From Oncomelania hupensis (taxonomy: Eukaryota; Mollusca; Gastropoda; Littorinimorpha; Pomatiopsidae): a DNA stretch of 64,000 nt. Positions 10,164-21,527 of this stretch are shown here, piece after piece. The DNA is taken from positions 3,836,421 through 3,900,420 of the forward strand of contig CM072522.1 of the NCBI GenBank assembly GCA_036898135.1, read 5' to 3'. The position numbers and the translations under genes were made by a program. The notes below the pieces were generated by a model that worked only from the letters and a program-made list of their open reading frames with translations, did not search any database and had not been told where the DNA came from. Numbering within the stretch: the first letter of the stretch is position 1; the number at the start of each line of letters is the position of its first letter.

Positions 10164-11624
10164 TTACGTCTCTTTATCTTTTGGACCCTCGTCCATCTCT
10201 TCATGTTCCATCAACCCCCCGAAACGGTTCTCCGTTTCGAGAGGCTGATGGGGCTTGGAAGAAAGGGGTCCGGGTCTTTGATTTTTTGTCAAAGCCCCGG
10301 AACCCGAACTGCCAGCGGACTTCCTCCCCTTCTCCCCAGCACCAGATTTTATATCTTCCCTCTCCCCTTCACCCCTGCCAATCTTTCCCTCTCCTCCTCT
10401 GACGCTCTTCTGCTGGGTAACTAGAATTTTAGTCGCCCCAGCAACTACCCGGTCGCTAAAACCGGTCGTTGCTGGTGCGGTGGCATGAGGCATAACCTCC
10501 TTCGTGGCAGGAGTGACAGCTTTTGGCACGGCCGTCTGCGCGCTTGGAGTGACGGTTTTTAACGTGACCGTCTGCACGTTCTCCAATGTGTTCAATGGGG
10601 CTGGAGAGACCCCCCTCTGACTAAACGTTGTGAGCATTTTCTCGAGGCTATCCATACGCTTGCATAATGCTTCCAAGATCTGACTCATCTTATTCATACA
10701 GGTTTCCATCGCCCGATGTGTAGTAGACTCCACAAGAGGCGTGGAACCTGCCACCGACGCAAAGGATCTTTCTAAAGGCATGGGTCTCTTATCCAGCACT
10801 TTCTTTCTGGCGTCACCGAAGGAGCACCCCTCAGTGGCCCGTATCTTTTGTATTTCAAGCTCCAACTGCCACTGAGGGCAGTCCTTGGAGCTGGAAGAGT
10901 GCTGCCCCGCGCAATTGACACAGCATATGGGGTCTTTGCAATCACCTTCGTGTTTGTCTTTGGCACACTCTCTGCAAGTTTCTTTGTTTTTGCAAGACTT
11001 GCTACCGTGGCCAAACCTTTGGCAACGGTAGCATCGCAAAGGCGAAGGTGTGAAAGGGGTAACCTTCACTCTAAGAAATCCCACCCTGATTGACTCCGGC
11101 AGCTTAGCCATCGCAAAAGTCACAAAAAGAGTATTATTTGGGATACGTTTAGATCCCTTGGTGACATATACCCTCTGTACAGCTGTGACCCCCTGGCTGG
11201 AGAGCTCTTCACGGATTTCTAAATCGGACATTTCAATCAAGTCCTGGCATCGGATGACTCCCCTGGAGGAATTCAACCGTCCATGTACAGAAACTTTGAT
11301 TTGTCTGTCGACAAAGACGGTCAAATTCCTCTTTAGCAGACTATCCGACGCCCGTTTGGTTGAGCACTCCACCAGATAGGCCCCAGATATAAGTTTTCTC
11401 ACATCTTTGAAACCAACCGTTGAAATGGATTGAAAACCTTTGTGGATCGCAAACGGGGACAACTTGCCTAGTGGCAGAGCCGAATCCGTCCCCTCCACAA
11501 CCAAAAAACGAGGCCAGGCCCCATCCACCCCAGATGCACAAGCTTTCTGTCGAATGTCCATATCACTGTCCGAGTCCGAGTCCGGTCCGTCATCACGCAG
11601 TCGTCGTTTATTTGTGGAAGCCAT
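10164..11624 (-). CDS. ORF1: gag-like zinc-knuckle RNA-binding protein
   Basis: A 486-residue protein beginning MASTNKRRLRDDG. It has an acidic Asp/Ser-rich N-terminus, a central nucleic-acid-binding region with three CCHC-type knuckles (CYRCQRFGHGSKSC, CRECAKDKHEGDC, CVNCAGQH), a short predicted coiled coil around MNKMSQILEALCKRMDSLEK and a low-complexity C-terminus. It would coat element RNA and help target-primed reverse transcription. The TAA stop is two bases before the GTG that opens the ORF2 frame and 14 bases before the first ORF2 ATG, so ORF2 may be made by reinitiation. Copy A shares this version of the N-terminal two thirds, whereas copy D has a clearly divergent version. Confidence 0.88.
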   Translation of the reverse strand: MASTNKRRLRDDGPDSDSDSDMDIRQKACASGVDGAWPRFLVVEGTDSALPLGKLSPFAIHKGFQSISTVGFKDVRKLISGAYLVECSTKRASDSLLKRNLTVFVDRQIKVSVHGRLNSSRGVIRCQDLIEMSDLEIREELSSQGVTAVQRVYVTKGSKRIPNNTLFVTFAMAKLPESIRVGFLRVKVTPFTPSPLRCYRCQRFGHGSKSCKNKETCRECAKDKHEGDCKDPICCVNCAGQHSSSSKDCPQWQLELEIQKIRATEGCSFGDARKKVLDKRPMPLERSFASVAGSTPLVESTTHRAMETCMNKMSQILEALCKRMDSLEKMLTTFSQRGVSPAPLNTLENVQTVTLKTVTPSAQTAVPKAVTPATKEVMPHATAPATTGFSDRVVAGATKILVTQQKSVRGGEGKIGRGEGEREDIKSGAGEKGRKSAGSSGSGALTKNQRPGPLSSKPHQPLETENRFGGLMEHEEMDEGPKDKET

Positions 11625-11815
11625 GTTATTAATTTATTAATTCATCCCCCCTGCTCCCCACCCACCACGGAGTCCAACAAGGGGATGCGTCCAAGCGGAA
11701 AATCCAGCAAGGGAGCGCACCAGGGCTACAGGGGGGATATACACCCAGACAATCCCGCACTGCCACTACGGTTTTGTTCAAGTTTGACCCATGAGCCGCA
11801 GCCTTCTAGCAGAGC

Positions 11816-14077
11816 TGTGAATATAGGGTAGGACGGTTAATGACGGATGATATTAACTGGTCCAGGCATACTAGTTGGAATATTGCTTTTTCTAAAGTTT
11901 ACGCTCAGTACGGAGTGTAGTAAGAATAGAAAAGTGGTGTTAGTGTGTTTAGCTTAGCATTGAGGAAGTGTCTGCTTAAAGAAGCTACGCACTACAAGGA
12001 TTACCCTATGGGAGTATTTTCGTAGGAAGCAGTTGGAGAAGGGCTACGGAGTACGTGTACATTCGAACCGTGTGGGTGAGTGCAGGGGTGTTATTTTCCT
12101 CACTGTGCTCAGTAACCGAGGGCCGGCTGTTTGGGGTGTTGGACGAAAGCTGTTACGTAAGAGTAAGGAAGGATGAGAAGTTTGCACGGTGGAAAGGAAG
12201 AGTGAGGTGGGAGAATGAGTGGGAGGATGAGGGTAAGGATGGAGGTGGTTGCTGTTGTTGTTGAGGTTGCTTGATATGAATAATGTGTTGGTGTTTACAT
12301 GTATTCATTTGCAGCATTGTTCATTTCATGCATTCATAATTTCATTGAATTTTATGATATTCGTTGCGAGAGAGAGTCAAGGAAAGCGAAGCGGACAGCA
12401 GTTGTGCCCCTCAAGCATCGGAGATTAGTTGTATGAGAAGGAGGGGGGAAAGTGTGCGGCGGGAGAGGGATAGAAGCAGGTAGACAAGTTATTAACGATG
12501 CGGCAAGCATGTTGCAGGTTCGACAGTTCGTCGTTCGAAAGTTCGAATTCGTCAGTTCGTCAGTTCAACTGGTTAACGTAGATCAACGTTGACCAACGTC
12601 GTGCGACGACGACGACGACGGCACTTGGTCGGTGGACTGAACATCATCATCACCATCCGTAACGTCTTCGTCCGCATCATTGTCTACACGTCCTCACCAT
12701 TGACATCATCATCATTCCTCAACCCCACCTGTCCTGTGGAGGTTGTGACGTGGGTGGACGGGACCTGGCCTCGACGTCCCGGTGTAGCTGACCGGAGGAG
12801 TCCAGCTGTGAGACGTTGACGGTGGCAGGGCTGCCGCGACTACTGCGTCACTATCACCATTTCATCACCATCGTCAGCGGCGAGTGGGGGCAGTGACGCC
12901 ACCACGTTTGGACATCGTCAGCACCGGTCCTATAACAGCTACGAGAGGGGAGTGGATACCTTTACGGGGACTTCGACAGGGACTTCATTCCGCCAGGTTG
13001 GCTCTTTCCTTGTTGTCCCTCTCCTAACACTTAAACCCCCCCTCGTGTTCGTTTATATGCAACGGACATTTGCTATGCACAGTTCGATACAAAGACGTGG
13101 TTGAATAGCAACCCCCGATCATCCTGACATACCATTCCATTGTTCATTGAACCATTGAGTGTTTCATCACCATTTTCTTCGTTTCATGTGTAAATGTTGT
13201 ATGTGTATGAGTGTTTGGCTTGAATGAATAAATAGTTTGAAAGTTGTATATATTTGTTGTGTTTTCATCACTTCCGTCTGCGGGAAATCGCCATTCTGTC
13301 TGGGTTGTCTGCGTGTGGAAGTTGTTTGTTTGTGGCGTCTGCCCAGAGAGAGTCGTGGCTGTGACAATGGGCTTCATCATTATCTTCATCATTATCTGCT
13401 TCATTATCTACGTTTTTTTACTTGGAGCTTCCTGATTCCAAAAGGGCGGTGGATACATCTGCTGATTTTCAGTGTGGACTATTTTATTAAAAAGATTAAT
13501 TCAGAATGCTTAGCACCAGCTGCGTTTTTTGTTGAATTTTTAACTAATTATTATGAAGTGACAAAACCATTTGAGTAAAAACCATTTGAGTGAACTACTT
13601 TTAAACATATATTTGTTGACTATGTCTTTTCAAAAAGTGGAGAACAGTTTGGATTCATCTTTTGGACAGTCGTTAGTGCATACATATTTTGTTGTGGTGT
13701 GTTGGAATCACCAATTTGGAAGTGCATATAGACAACATTTTATTTTATTTTATTGTTGTGTTGTGTTGGATTTTGTGGTGTTGTGCAGGATTGTAGGGAA
13801 AAGGTAAGGGTGGACTTAATTATTATTTTTCAACCATTGTTTATGAAAATTCACGTTTCAAATATTATGTTGTTGCTTAATTTTTTTTGTTTGATTTTGA
13901 ATTAAACCTTTTAGTTAAATTTTATAAAATTTGTGTTAGTGTTAGACTAAATAGAAAGAGGGGTGTTTGATTCGCACACACGTAACAGCACTCCGTTTAG
14001 ACGAGCAAGTCACATACCAGCTGCATACACACACAAAATACACAGCGACACAAAAGTATCGTGACACTACTTCACTA
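11816..14077. other. No gene recognised; possible LTR-like region
   Basis: About 2.3 kb with no convincing coding frame or known domain. GC-rich, CGA-rich sequence (about 12570-12960) precedes an AATAAA at about 13229 and a stretch ending in TGTGACA near 13364. The layout (GC-rich block, polyadenylation signal, terminal TGACA) resembles the region at 40310-41600 and could be a long LTR or a transposon leader. The similarity is architectural and was not shown by alignment. Confidence 0.25.
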
Positions 14078-14298
14078 GCTCCCAAAATGAGCAGTGGTGC
14101 AAATTTCCCTCCAATTGTGGCTTGAAATATTTCTGCCACCTCCGGGTCTTGCAGTTTGTCCAGGTCAAACTTCAGTCTAGTGCACTTTGCTGTGTTTACT
14201 CTCTTCAAGTGGAGCTGGAAAAACATCATCACAAGATCGTGGTCACTTCCGATGTCTGCCCCTGGAAAAGTGCGTGCCCTGCCAATGTTGATGTCATT
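14078..14298 (-). pseudogene. RTE-like LINE endonuclease fragment
   Basis: A short remnant of the endonuclease domain of the RTE-like element seen whole at 60890-64000. The translated minus strand matches the segment with motifs FPGADIGSDHDLVMM and KCTRLKFDLDKLQDPEVA. The preserved SDHDLV is the conserved endonuclease signature. Both ends are truncated: the 5' side passes into an interspersed repeat at 14299 and the 3' side into unrelated sequence. It has no function by itself. Confidence 0.8.
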
Positions 14299-14600
14299 TT
14301 CAAAACTAACCTTTGTTGAACCTGTGACCTTGAAGTGAAGTAATTCATTCACTGATCCTTTTATGAGGTCTCATGGGTATACACCATCTTACCAAGTTTG
14401 GTTGTGATAGTTGTAATAGGTTCTGAGATATTAATCCACTTGCAAGTATTGCACAGATGGGCGGCGGACAGACAGATGGACACGTTTTAAAAATGTCATT
14501 TCTGGACTATTTAGGATTCATCTCACAGATTTGTTTTTTTTTGGGATGAGTACATAGACTCACATTGCTATGCATGCGAGTCAAAAATCTGTATTATTCT
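14299..14600 (+). repeat. Interspersed repeat, unit 1
   Basis: Begins near CCTGTGACCTTGAAG and ends near GCATGCGAGTCAAAAATC. It shares order and wording with 15107-15440, including TTTGGTTGTGATAGTTG, ATTAA(T/C)CCACTTGCAAGT and ACAGACGGATGG-like segments. A related stretch (AAGTTTGGTCAAAATC) is at about 16960. This wording is familiar from non-coding repeats of molluscs, but no family name is claimed. Confidence 0.6.
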
Positions 14601-14633
14601 ACAATTGTCATTTCTTGACTAACATAAATTTGT

Positions 14634-14840
14634 TAGATAGATAGATATTCAGTATTTATAGGTCCAGGACTGCCAAAAGCTGAATCAGGACCACACAAAA
14701 TTAAGTAAAATCAGACTACACTGTTAACATTTAAATATGATAAAAAATTTAACTAAAATCAGTCTTATGAATAAAATCCAACCAAGAATACAAAACAAGA
14801 CGATATGATTTATATGCGATAAAAGAAACCAAAATCATGT
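14634..14840 (-). mobile_element. 3' end of a second I/Nimb-like subfamily, TAGA tail
   Basis: The minus-strand 3' UTR of an I/Nimb-like LINE, closely matching 45366-45580 and more distantly the other copies. The tail is a TAGATAGATAGATA-type repeat, unlike the TACAA or ATTAC tails of copies B, D and C. The conserved part includes GGTCCAGGACTGCC and ATATGATTTATATGCGAT. It is 5'-truncated at about 14840 and retains no coding sequence worth naming. Confidence 0.7.
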
Positions 14841-15106
14841 TTTTGCAGACCTTGGATCACAGCTTTGGAGTTTTTTCCTTTAATTCTTTTTACTATTTTC
14901 CAGATTGTTTTGAAAGAGGTTTTGGTATGAAGTTTGGAACAGGTTTTCCAGGATTTACGCCTTTATTGTTTAAAGAGATACCTAGTTTTAGCTCACAGTT
15001 TCTGGTGAATAAGTTTATTTTCAGCTGTAGGATTTTGAAAGAAACTCCTTTGGGCTTGTTTTCTTTGGTGATGAAGAGTCTTGTATTCTTCATCAAACCC
15101 CTTGTT

Positions 15107-15440
15107 GACCCTGTGACCTTGACCATAAAATGAAGTTATTCATTCACTGATCACATGAGTCTCATGGATATAAACCATCTGACTAAGTTTGGTTGTGATA
15201 GTTGAAATAGGTTATGAGATATTAACCCACTTGCAAGTTTTGCACAGACGGATGGCGGACAGATGGAAAATTTTGTTTTTTTAAATTTCATTTTTGGACT
15301 ATCTGGGACAAATTTTGCAGATTTGCAAAAAAAAAATAGAAAATATACTTTTGAGTGTATGGGGGGTGGTGGGAGTGGGGTGGGGAGGGGGAGGAGGGAG
15401 GAGTACTACATAGACTCATATTGCTGTGCATGCGAGTCAA
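15107..15440 (+). repeat. Interspersed repeat, unit 2
   Basis: Second copy of the repeat at 14299-14600 in the same orientation, starting CCCTGTGACCTTGACC and ending GCATGCGAGTCAAAAATTC. It carries an A-run and a G-rich insertion (15360-15400) that the first copy lacks. The two units are about 0.8 kb apart with the TAGA-tailed LINE end between them. Confidence 0.6.
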
Positions 15441-16563
15441 AAATTCAACTCAATGAATATGAATAAAAATCTGTTAGTTATTCATTGCTTACAGGGTCCA
15501 GTGGACTGCAAAGAGCCGAATCAGGACCACAAAATCAAGACCACAACTTGGCTGAAAGAGGACTCACTCCCGATCCGCATAAAAGATCTGTTCAAAACAA
15601 CCCCAGTGGTAACACTGAAGGCTTGTCACTGTATAATAAAGGCATCCCATGCAATGGACGCTGAGGCTATACTCTAATTTATCGAACCCCCGTTTACAAA
15701 AACAAAATAGAATGCAAACATAAAATATCAACAAAACACATACACATATAAAATGCCTACATTGCTAAATAGTATCATAGGAAGCCCTAGTGACCATTTG
15801 GCAGAAAGCGTCCAATATTCCCAAGCTGATACAACAGACCTGACACACAAATGAGGAGTTTTGTCCCGGAAGAGTTTTCAAGAAAAAAGGTAGGTGACTG
15901 GTCTAGCAAAGAAGAAGATGGTATAGTAGATTGATAGAACAGAATAGGAATGAGACAGAACAAATGAGAAAGATAGCGACAGTGAGAATTTAAAGCAGTA
16001 AATTTCCAGAAAGTGGGGATACTACTTATACAGAAACCCCTGACACCCCCACGAGTTAGCTAAAACAAGATGGCAAGCCGATCGAATGTATTTATAGACT
16101 CCCACACACTTACCTGATCCTAAAATGAATTACTAGCACATTTGTTAATTTATTTGATTGATTTTATTTGTGTTTTTTTTATTTATTTTATTCATTCATT
16201 CTCAAATGTCCATGTGTAAACTGTTAAAACTGAAACTATCCATGCGTATGTAGGATGCATGTTTAGAGAGTGAGGTGTGCAGGCTAAATGCTCTGTATCA
16301 AGTATAAAAATATGGCGCATTATAAATTTACTTATTATTATTATTATTATACTTAGCCCAAAAAAAACAACACATTTTAAAGGCGTTAATTTTTTGTGTG
16401 ACTCGGCTTCATCCTAACAAATCAAAAGGAAAACATGGAATGATAGGCCTCTATCTGAACTATCTGCAAGTAAAAAATTAACAAAATCACACCAGCCAAT
16501 TTTTAGATAGTGCAAAGCAGCCATTTTTAAGATATTGAGCAAAACATGTTCAATAATAATATG

Positions 16564-16606
<43 letters not shown>

Positions 16607-17053
16607 ATAGATATGTATAGTACATATCTTACACAAAAAATGAGTGATTCAACACGCATCCCAGACTTGCCTACCTGAAAAACTTGTTGACAATACCCTA
16701 AGCATTTATAAAACAGATTTTGGAAGCTTTGACCATAATTTTTGCGGAACAGACCTTTTTTTAAAAATTTTTTTTTATTGATTTTCTGTCTGTGTTGAGT
16801 TTGGGTGTTCCTGGTGTGTGCTTGTCTACAAGTGATAGGAGAGGGTCATTATAGTGAGTTGCTAGCAACACAATGAGTCCAGTTACCTTGACCATTGAGG
16901 AAGAGAGCAAATATTATGGCACAGAAAGCAGGCCACTAATCTAGGCAATGTTCCTATAAAGTTTGGTCAAAATCTATTCAGTGGATCTTGAGATATGGCG
17001 TCCAACTGAATGACAGACTAACATTTGACTCACTCTAATTCTCCGGTATATTT
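15441..17053. other. No gene; LINE tail scrap and microsatellites
   Basis: At 15490-15540 a short piece resembles the I/Nimb-like 3' UTR (GGTCCAGTGGACTGC, then GCCGAATCAGGACCAC). TTA repeats lie at 16331-16350 and AAT repeats at 16557-16604. The reading frames across the repeats encode only Tyr runs and are not genes. I see nothing else. Confidence 0.5.
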
Positions 17054-17164
17054 CTAAGTATTTCTAGATATGTCTGGAAATACAAAAAAGGCAATAAAAT
17101 CAATTAAGTAGAAAGCCAATCGTAAAAGCAAATCCAGGCAAGAAAAACAGAAATGAACTGACTT

Positions 17165-18189
17165 GAAAGGTTTGATGGTTTCCAAGATGGTAGATACTCG
17201 TCGTCCTTTCCTGTTCTGTGACTTTTCTCTCCCACTGCTCATCTTCTGCACTGCCAGCTCCTCAGTGTTTTCTGTAGCACAAGTAGTAGTATTTGGTGTA
17301 GTGTTCTGAATAGCGTTAGTTGCAGTGGCAAGTGAAGCATTAGCTGAGGAGCTCTTGGTGTTGACTGCAGGGTTAGGGTTCGAGATAGGGTTTACGCTAG
17401 TTTTTTGTAACGGAGTTTGCAAAATAGTTTTGGCTGGAACAGGAACTTTAACAGTTGAGCAGAACACTGGATTCACGTTGCTGGCACCTGCTTGTGACAT
17501 CTGTGCTGTGGGCTGCGTAAGGTGTGACGCGGTCTGCGTAATGTGCGATGTGGCATGCGTCATATGTGTGGCAGACAGACTCATGTTACCGGCAGACCGC
17601 TGCATGGTGCAGGCTGCTTGCTGATTGTTACCAGTTGGAAGGGTGATGTTGCTGGTAGAGAATGTGAGGTTGGAAGGAGCGGAAGAGTTGGGGATGGCCC
17701 CGGAAGAGTTAAGAAGATTGCCAGAAGAGTGAGGCAGACTGGAGTTGGGAAGATTCCCAATAGTTAATGGGAATGGAGTTGTTGTGAAAGTAGGGAACTG
17801 ATGTTGCTGAAGCGAAGGTTGACACATTTGCACATTGGCATTGTTGTTGAGGTGGTTGTTATGTTGAGAGGCAAACTGGGAGTGAACTAACATCATGTCA
17901 TGTGACATTTGCTGCGCCACGCCCTGCAGTCCCTGGATGCCTTGGTGAGCATTGGGAGCCAATTGATGCGCTGTCGGAGCGAGCTGGTGAGCTGTGGGGG
18001 CCATAAACTGGTGGTGGGGATTAAACTGGTGGGCGTGTGGCTGTGTGTTAAGGGAGCCTTCAGAGAAAGGGACATTGCAGTCTTGCAGGGCAAAGGGTCG
18101 TTGTGGCTGAATGTGAGACAGCAGGTTTGTGGGCCAGCCAAATGCAGCGTCGTAATCTGCAAAGTTGAACGCTCGCTGGGAATTGACCT
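17165..18189 (-). CDS. Candidate host exon, Ser/Thr/Asn/Gln-rich protein
   Basis: An unrecognised open exon of about 340 residues. The frame is open from 18298 to 17054, but I limit the exon to the stretch between a plausible acceptor (TTATACAG, just above 18189) and a possible donor GTCAGT (about 17164). The protein starts near AFNFADYDAAFGWPTN, has a His/Gln/Ala/Pro repeat (HQLAPTAHQLAPNAHQ), long Ser/Thr/Asn/Gln-rich stretches with repeated LPNSS/LLNSSG and ATHMTHATSHITQ units, and a basic end (REKSQNRKGRRVS). Such composition suits a disordered activation region of a transcriptional regulator, but no family is recognised. The 5' neighbour is a LINE tail inside the intron. A transposon origin is not excluded. 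Confidence 0.5.
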
Positions 18190-18320
18190 GTATAAGACAT
18201 AGACATAAGACATAAAATTCTTTATTCGCTTCAAATGTCACACACAGAAGAATTTGCTTTGCGCGTCTGGGAATAGCATAAATCATTGACAATAACAATT
18301 AAAAACACAATTGGTCCCGA
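18190..18320 (-). mobile_element. Truncated LINE 3' end with ATGTCTT-type tail
   Basis: On the minus strand an AATAAA is followed by ATTTTATGTCTTATGTCTATGT, a short tandem tail typical of CR1/L2-type LINE 3' ends. The body is too short to classify. It lies within the intron just upstream of the candidate exon at 17165-18189. Confidence 0.35.
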
Positions 18321-19418
18321 CATCTGTGAATAGCTCGGGACCTAAAAACAATTTCTTCATTCACTCACATCCTCAAAGCATCAGCGAACCACACACAAAT
18401 TTGGTCAGGAAACAAAACAAAAAAAGCAGACTACCAAAAAAAGAAAAGAAAACAACAACAAAAAAGCATGCGCTCACACACTCACAGAGTGTACATTTAG
18501 CTGCACAACCCCTCACGCATGTCACGTTCATAACTAAATAATATAGGCCTATTGTATGGTGTAGTTGTGACATTATATAAATTCTCGGATCTCCGAGAAA
18601 TAGAGTTAGTGATTTTAGCAGTCTAAGGGGAATCGGACTCACACTATGTCCCTGCCAGGAGACAAACCTCAGAAAAACAACAACAAAATAAAGCTGTGAA
18701 AAGTGAAGTTACACACTGGATTACTTGGGATACTATTACTGGATGTACAAGTACCAGGAGGGATGAGAATGCTGAAATTCCACAAAAGGGAGGATATGCC
18801 ATTGTTTTCCTACTAAGGAAGTTATTCTACATTGATGGCTCTTACCAGTGACCATGATATTTTTATGGCTTGCATGACTTATAAGCAGGTCATGAAGATA
18901 GGTAATGTTAGGGTGGGAAGATTGTTTTGTAAACAAATAGGCCTGAAAGACTCGCCGAGGGGATAAGGTTGGGGATAAGAGAATGATTAATTAAAATAAC
19001 TCAGGGTTAATACACATTATACATTTATCCACAAATGTCCCCATCGCGCGCACACACACACATACATACGCGCTCTCTATCTCCCTCTCTCGCTCTCTAT
19101 CTCTCTCCTAAAAGAAATTCTTTTAAAACAAAATGCATAGAACATTATCAAAAAATAAGAATTGTCATTTTAAAATAAATAATAAGAATAATGCATCGAA
19201 CATTATCAGTAAATATTTAGGCATTAGATTATATTAAATATATAATATGTTAGTGCATGTATGCACACCCACATCACACGTCTAGATACCACCGTATGAA
19301 GAATTATTTTAAAATTAATAATAAGAATAATGATAACACATAGGTTTATCTGTTAAAAACAGTAGAGCAAATATTCTGTACATGGTCTACGAGTCCAGTA
19401 AATGCCCTCACATTAAAT
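18321..19418. other. No gene seen; CA/CT microsatellite
   Basis: AT-rich non-coding DNA. A CA run followed by CT-rich sequence lies at 19048-19108. No domain, RNA gene or transposon end was recognised apart from the piggyBac boundary at 19419. Confidence 0.4.
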
Positions 19419-19562
19419 TTAACCCATATATGCCAAAAAAAAATTTTCGTCAAAAATATGGTAAGTGTGTGTGAAATACATAGAAAAACACGAGAAAAGT
19501 TGTTATTTGAATGAAAACTTAAAATTTATTGATTTAGATGAACAAGTCTTGGTGTTCCCTTT

Positions 19563-19596
19563 TGTACCCGCTAGGCGCGAGAGGGTACAGGTTTTT
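19563..19596 (+). repeat. Subterminal inverted repeat, left arm
   Basis: Reads TGTACCCGCTAGGCGCGA and onward to ACAGGTTTTT. Its inverse is at 21949-21982 (CACGAGAGGGGACAGG on the opposite strand) with about five differences. The right arm falls inside transposase intron 1. Such arms are candidate transposase-binding sites. Confidence 0.6.
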
Positions 19597-19812
19597 CCGA
19601 AAAACAATTTGTTTAAAACTAACTAAAACAATAGTGCCCCAAAGACTTTTTAAGGCAATTTTCAAACAACAATGATGAAATGAAGGCAAACAACTTAGAA
19701 ACAACAAACAAACTAAGTTAAAAAGTCATATTGTCATCTTGAAAGTTCTGCATTTCTGTGACTGGCTGGTTTCAAAGTACTGTCTACTGTCAATTCAGTT
19801 TTTATGAATCAT

Positions 19813-21478
19813 TCACATATCATCTTGGGTGTGAAATGTGGCAAAGCACTTGGTGTGGAGTCGCACGTTGCATTTGATGCATTTCTGTTGAGCTTTGCCT
19901 TGACAGGCTGCACATCTTCCCCTGCTCGCGACCCTCTCGATCAGATGCCCTTTTCCGTCCAGGCGTAGGGCTTTGGGTACTCTCCTGTCCAGGCTCCCGC
20001 ATCGGCCAAGGGGGCGTCCAATTCGACCTGGTTGGGCGGCTCTTGCCAAGTAGACAGTGGCTATTTGCTGTCGGATAGCCAGAAGATCCATGGGCTGCTG
20101 CATGCCAGTGGGCGTGGCTCGATACAAGTGCCAGGCCTGCTGTACCGACAGATCAATGCAGTATGCCAAGATTGACCAGTACCATTTCTTGGAGCAGATT
20201 CCAGTGCGATATTTGTCAATGTTCTGGTCAGATCTGTCAACTCCTCCCATTGTTTTGTTGTAGTGATTGATCAAAGCTGGCTGTGGGATGTCAATTCTTT
20301 TTTTTGTCTTGCCGAGACCATCGGTTAGCTGTTCGAGTGGGATGAACGCCCACTTTGTTGGAAACGACGTTAACAATGCTGTTGTCGTTCCAACGCACCA
20401 CAAGGAGGTTATTGGCTGTGTCTGTGTAGTAGTCGTAAGTTCCCCTTTTGGTTTTCTGCATGCTTTTGACGTCCATAAGAGGACAATCCTCCACCCTGTT
20501 GGATCTGATGGTACCAGTGCATGCAGTTCCTTTGGATGACATATAATCCACTAACTTCAGAGGGGTAAACAGATTGTCAAATGTCAGGTGAAAGGCGTCA
20601 CCCTCCTGGAGCTCAGACACCAAATCAATCACAATTGACCCTCCCATTCCAAATCCAGGTCACTGAGCAGCAGCTTGTTTTCCTTGAGCTCCTTCGTACG
20701 GTTCAAATTGAACCACGTAGCCCAGCGGTGTGGCCAAAACCCACATCTTGAACCCAAACCGTATTGGTTTGCCTCGAATAAACTGCTTTGCTCCATGCCT
20801 TCCATAGTACGGGATCATGCTCTCGTCAATGCTCAAGTCTTGCTGCTTCAGGAAGTACCGCAGACATCGTTCATTGATCATTGTGAGCAGAGGTCTGAAT
20901 TTCGCCATTTTATCAGTGGCATCCAGGTCACTGTTGTCGCTGACATGGAAATAGCGCATGATTTCCTCAAATCGATCTCTGGACATGGATGCAGAAATAG
21001 CTTCATTGCAGATGTCGGGGTCCTTCGACCAGTACATTCGTTTTCTTGGCACTGTACTGTATCCAGAAACGAGTAGAATCCCTATGAAGGTTCTTATGTC
21101 ATCACAAGAGACGTTGAACGAGTGGTTTCCCTTGAATGCTGCATAGCCCTTTGTTTGTTCTGTGATAATGTCAATTACTTCGTCATCAAAAAACAGTTCA
21201 AACAGATTCACAGGATCAGTAGGCAAACGAGAGGCATCAGCTTTGGCGGATGACCAAGTGAACTGGCTTTTTTGGCGATCATTCAAGTCCACCTTTTTCC
21301 AGGATCGTTTCTCAGGTCTGTGTGGAGGCAGTGCCCTCTTTCGTTGTTTCCTTGCTGGCATGGTTGAGGATGCATCACGGGTTCGCTTTCGAGGTCTTCT
21401 GCTACTTTCATCAGAGGAGGTGCTTTCATCAGACGTCCCAGATTCCTGCAAAAAACATAGTTACAATGAACAAAAATT

Positions 21479-21527
<49 letters not shown>

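Larger units (their letters stand above)
6161..11815 (-). mobile_element. I/Nimb-like LINE copy B, both ORFs open
   Basis: A minus-strand element with complete ORF1 and ORF2, a 3' UTR (6161-6432) and 191 bases of 5' UTR. It is 5'-truncated: the UTR stops after AGCAGAGCT at 11815, where copies A and D continue. The 3' tail is a short tandem repeat reading CAATACAATACAATACAAGG on the plus strand. The 3' side abuts Ty3/gypsy reverse transcriptase, while the 5' side abuts unrelated DNA. Target-site duplications could not be found, consistent with deletion or rearrangement after insertion. Confidence 0.88.

Noticed and set aside
10134..10424. Plus-strand frames at the ORF1/ORF2 junction, repeated at 763 and 55479
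   Set aside because: Mirror frames of the ORF1 C-terminus; they recur only because the LINE is repeated.
6151..11830. Target-site duplication for LINE copy B
   Set aside because: No shared bases were found between the flanks at 6160 and 11816; the right flank is not gypsy sequence.
12055..12264. A 69-residue plus-strand frame
   Set aside because: No domain, no splice context and simple GA-rich composition.
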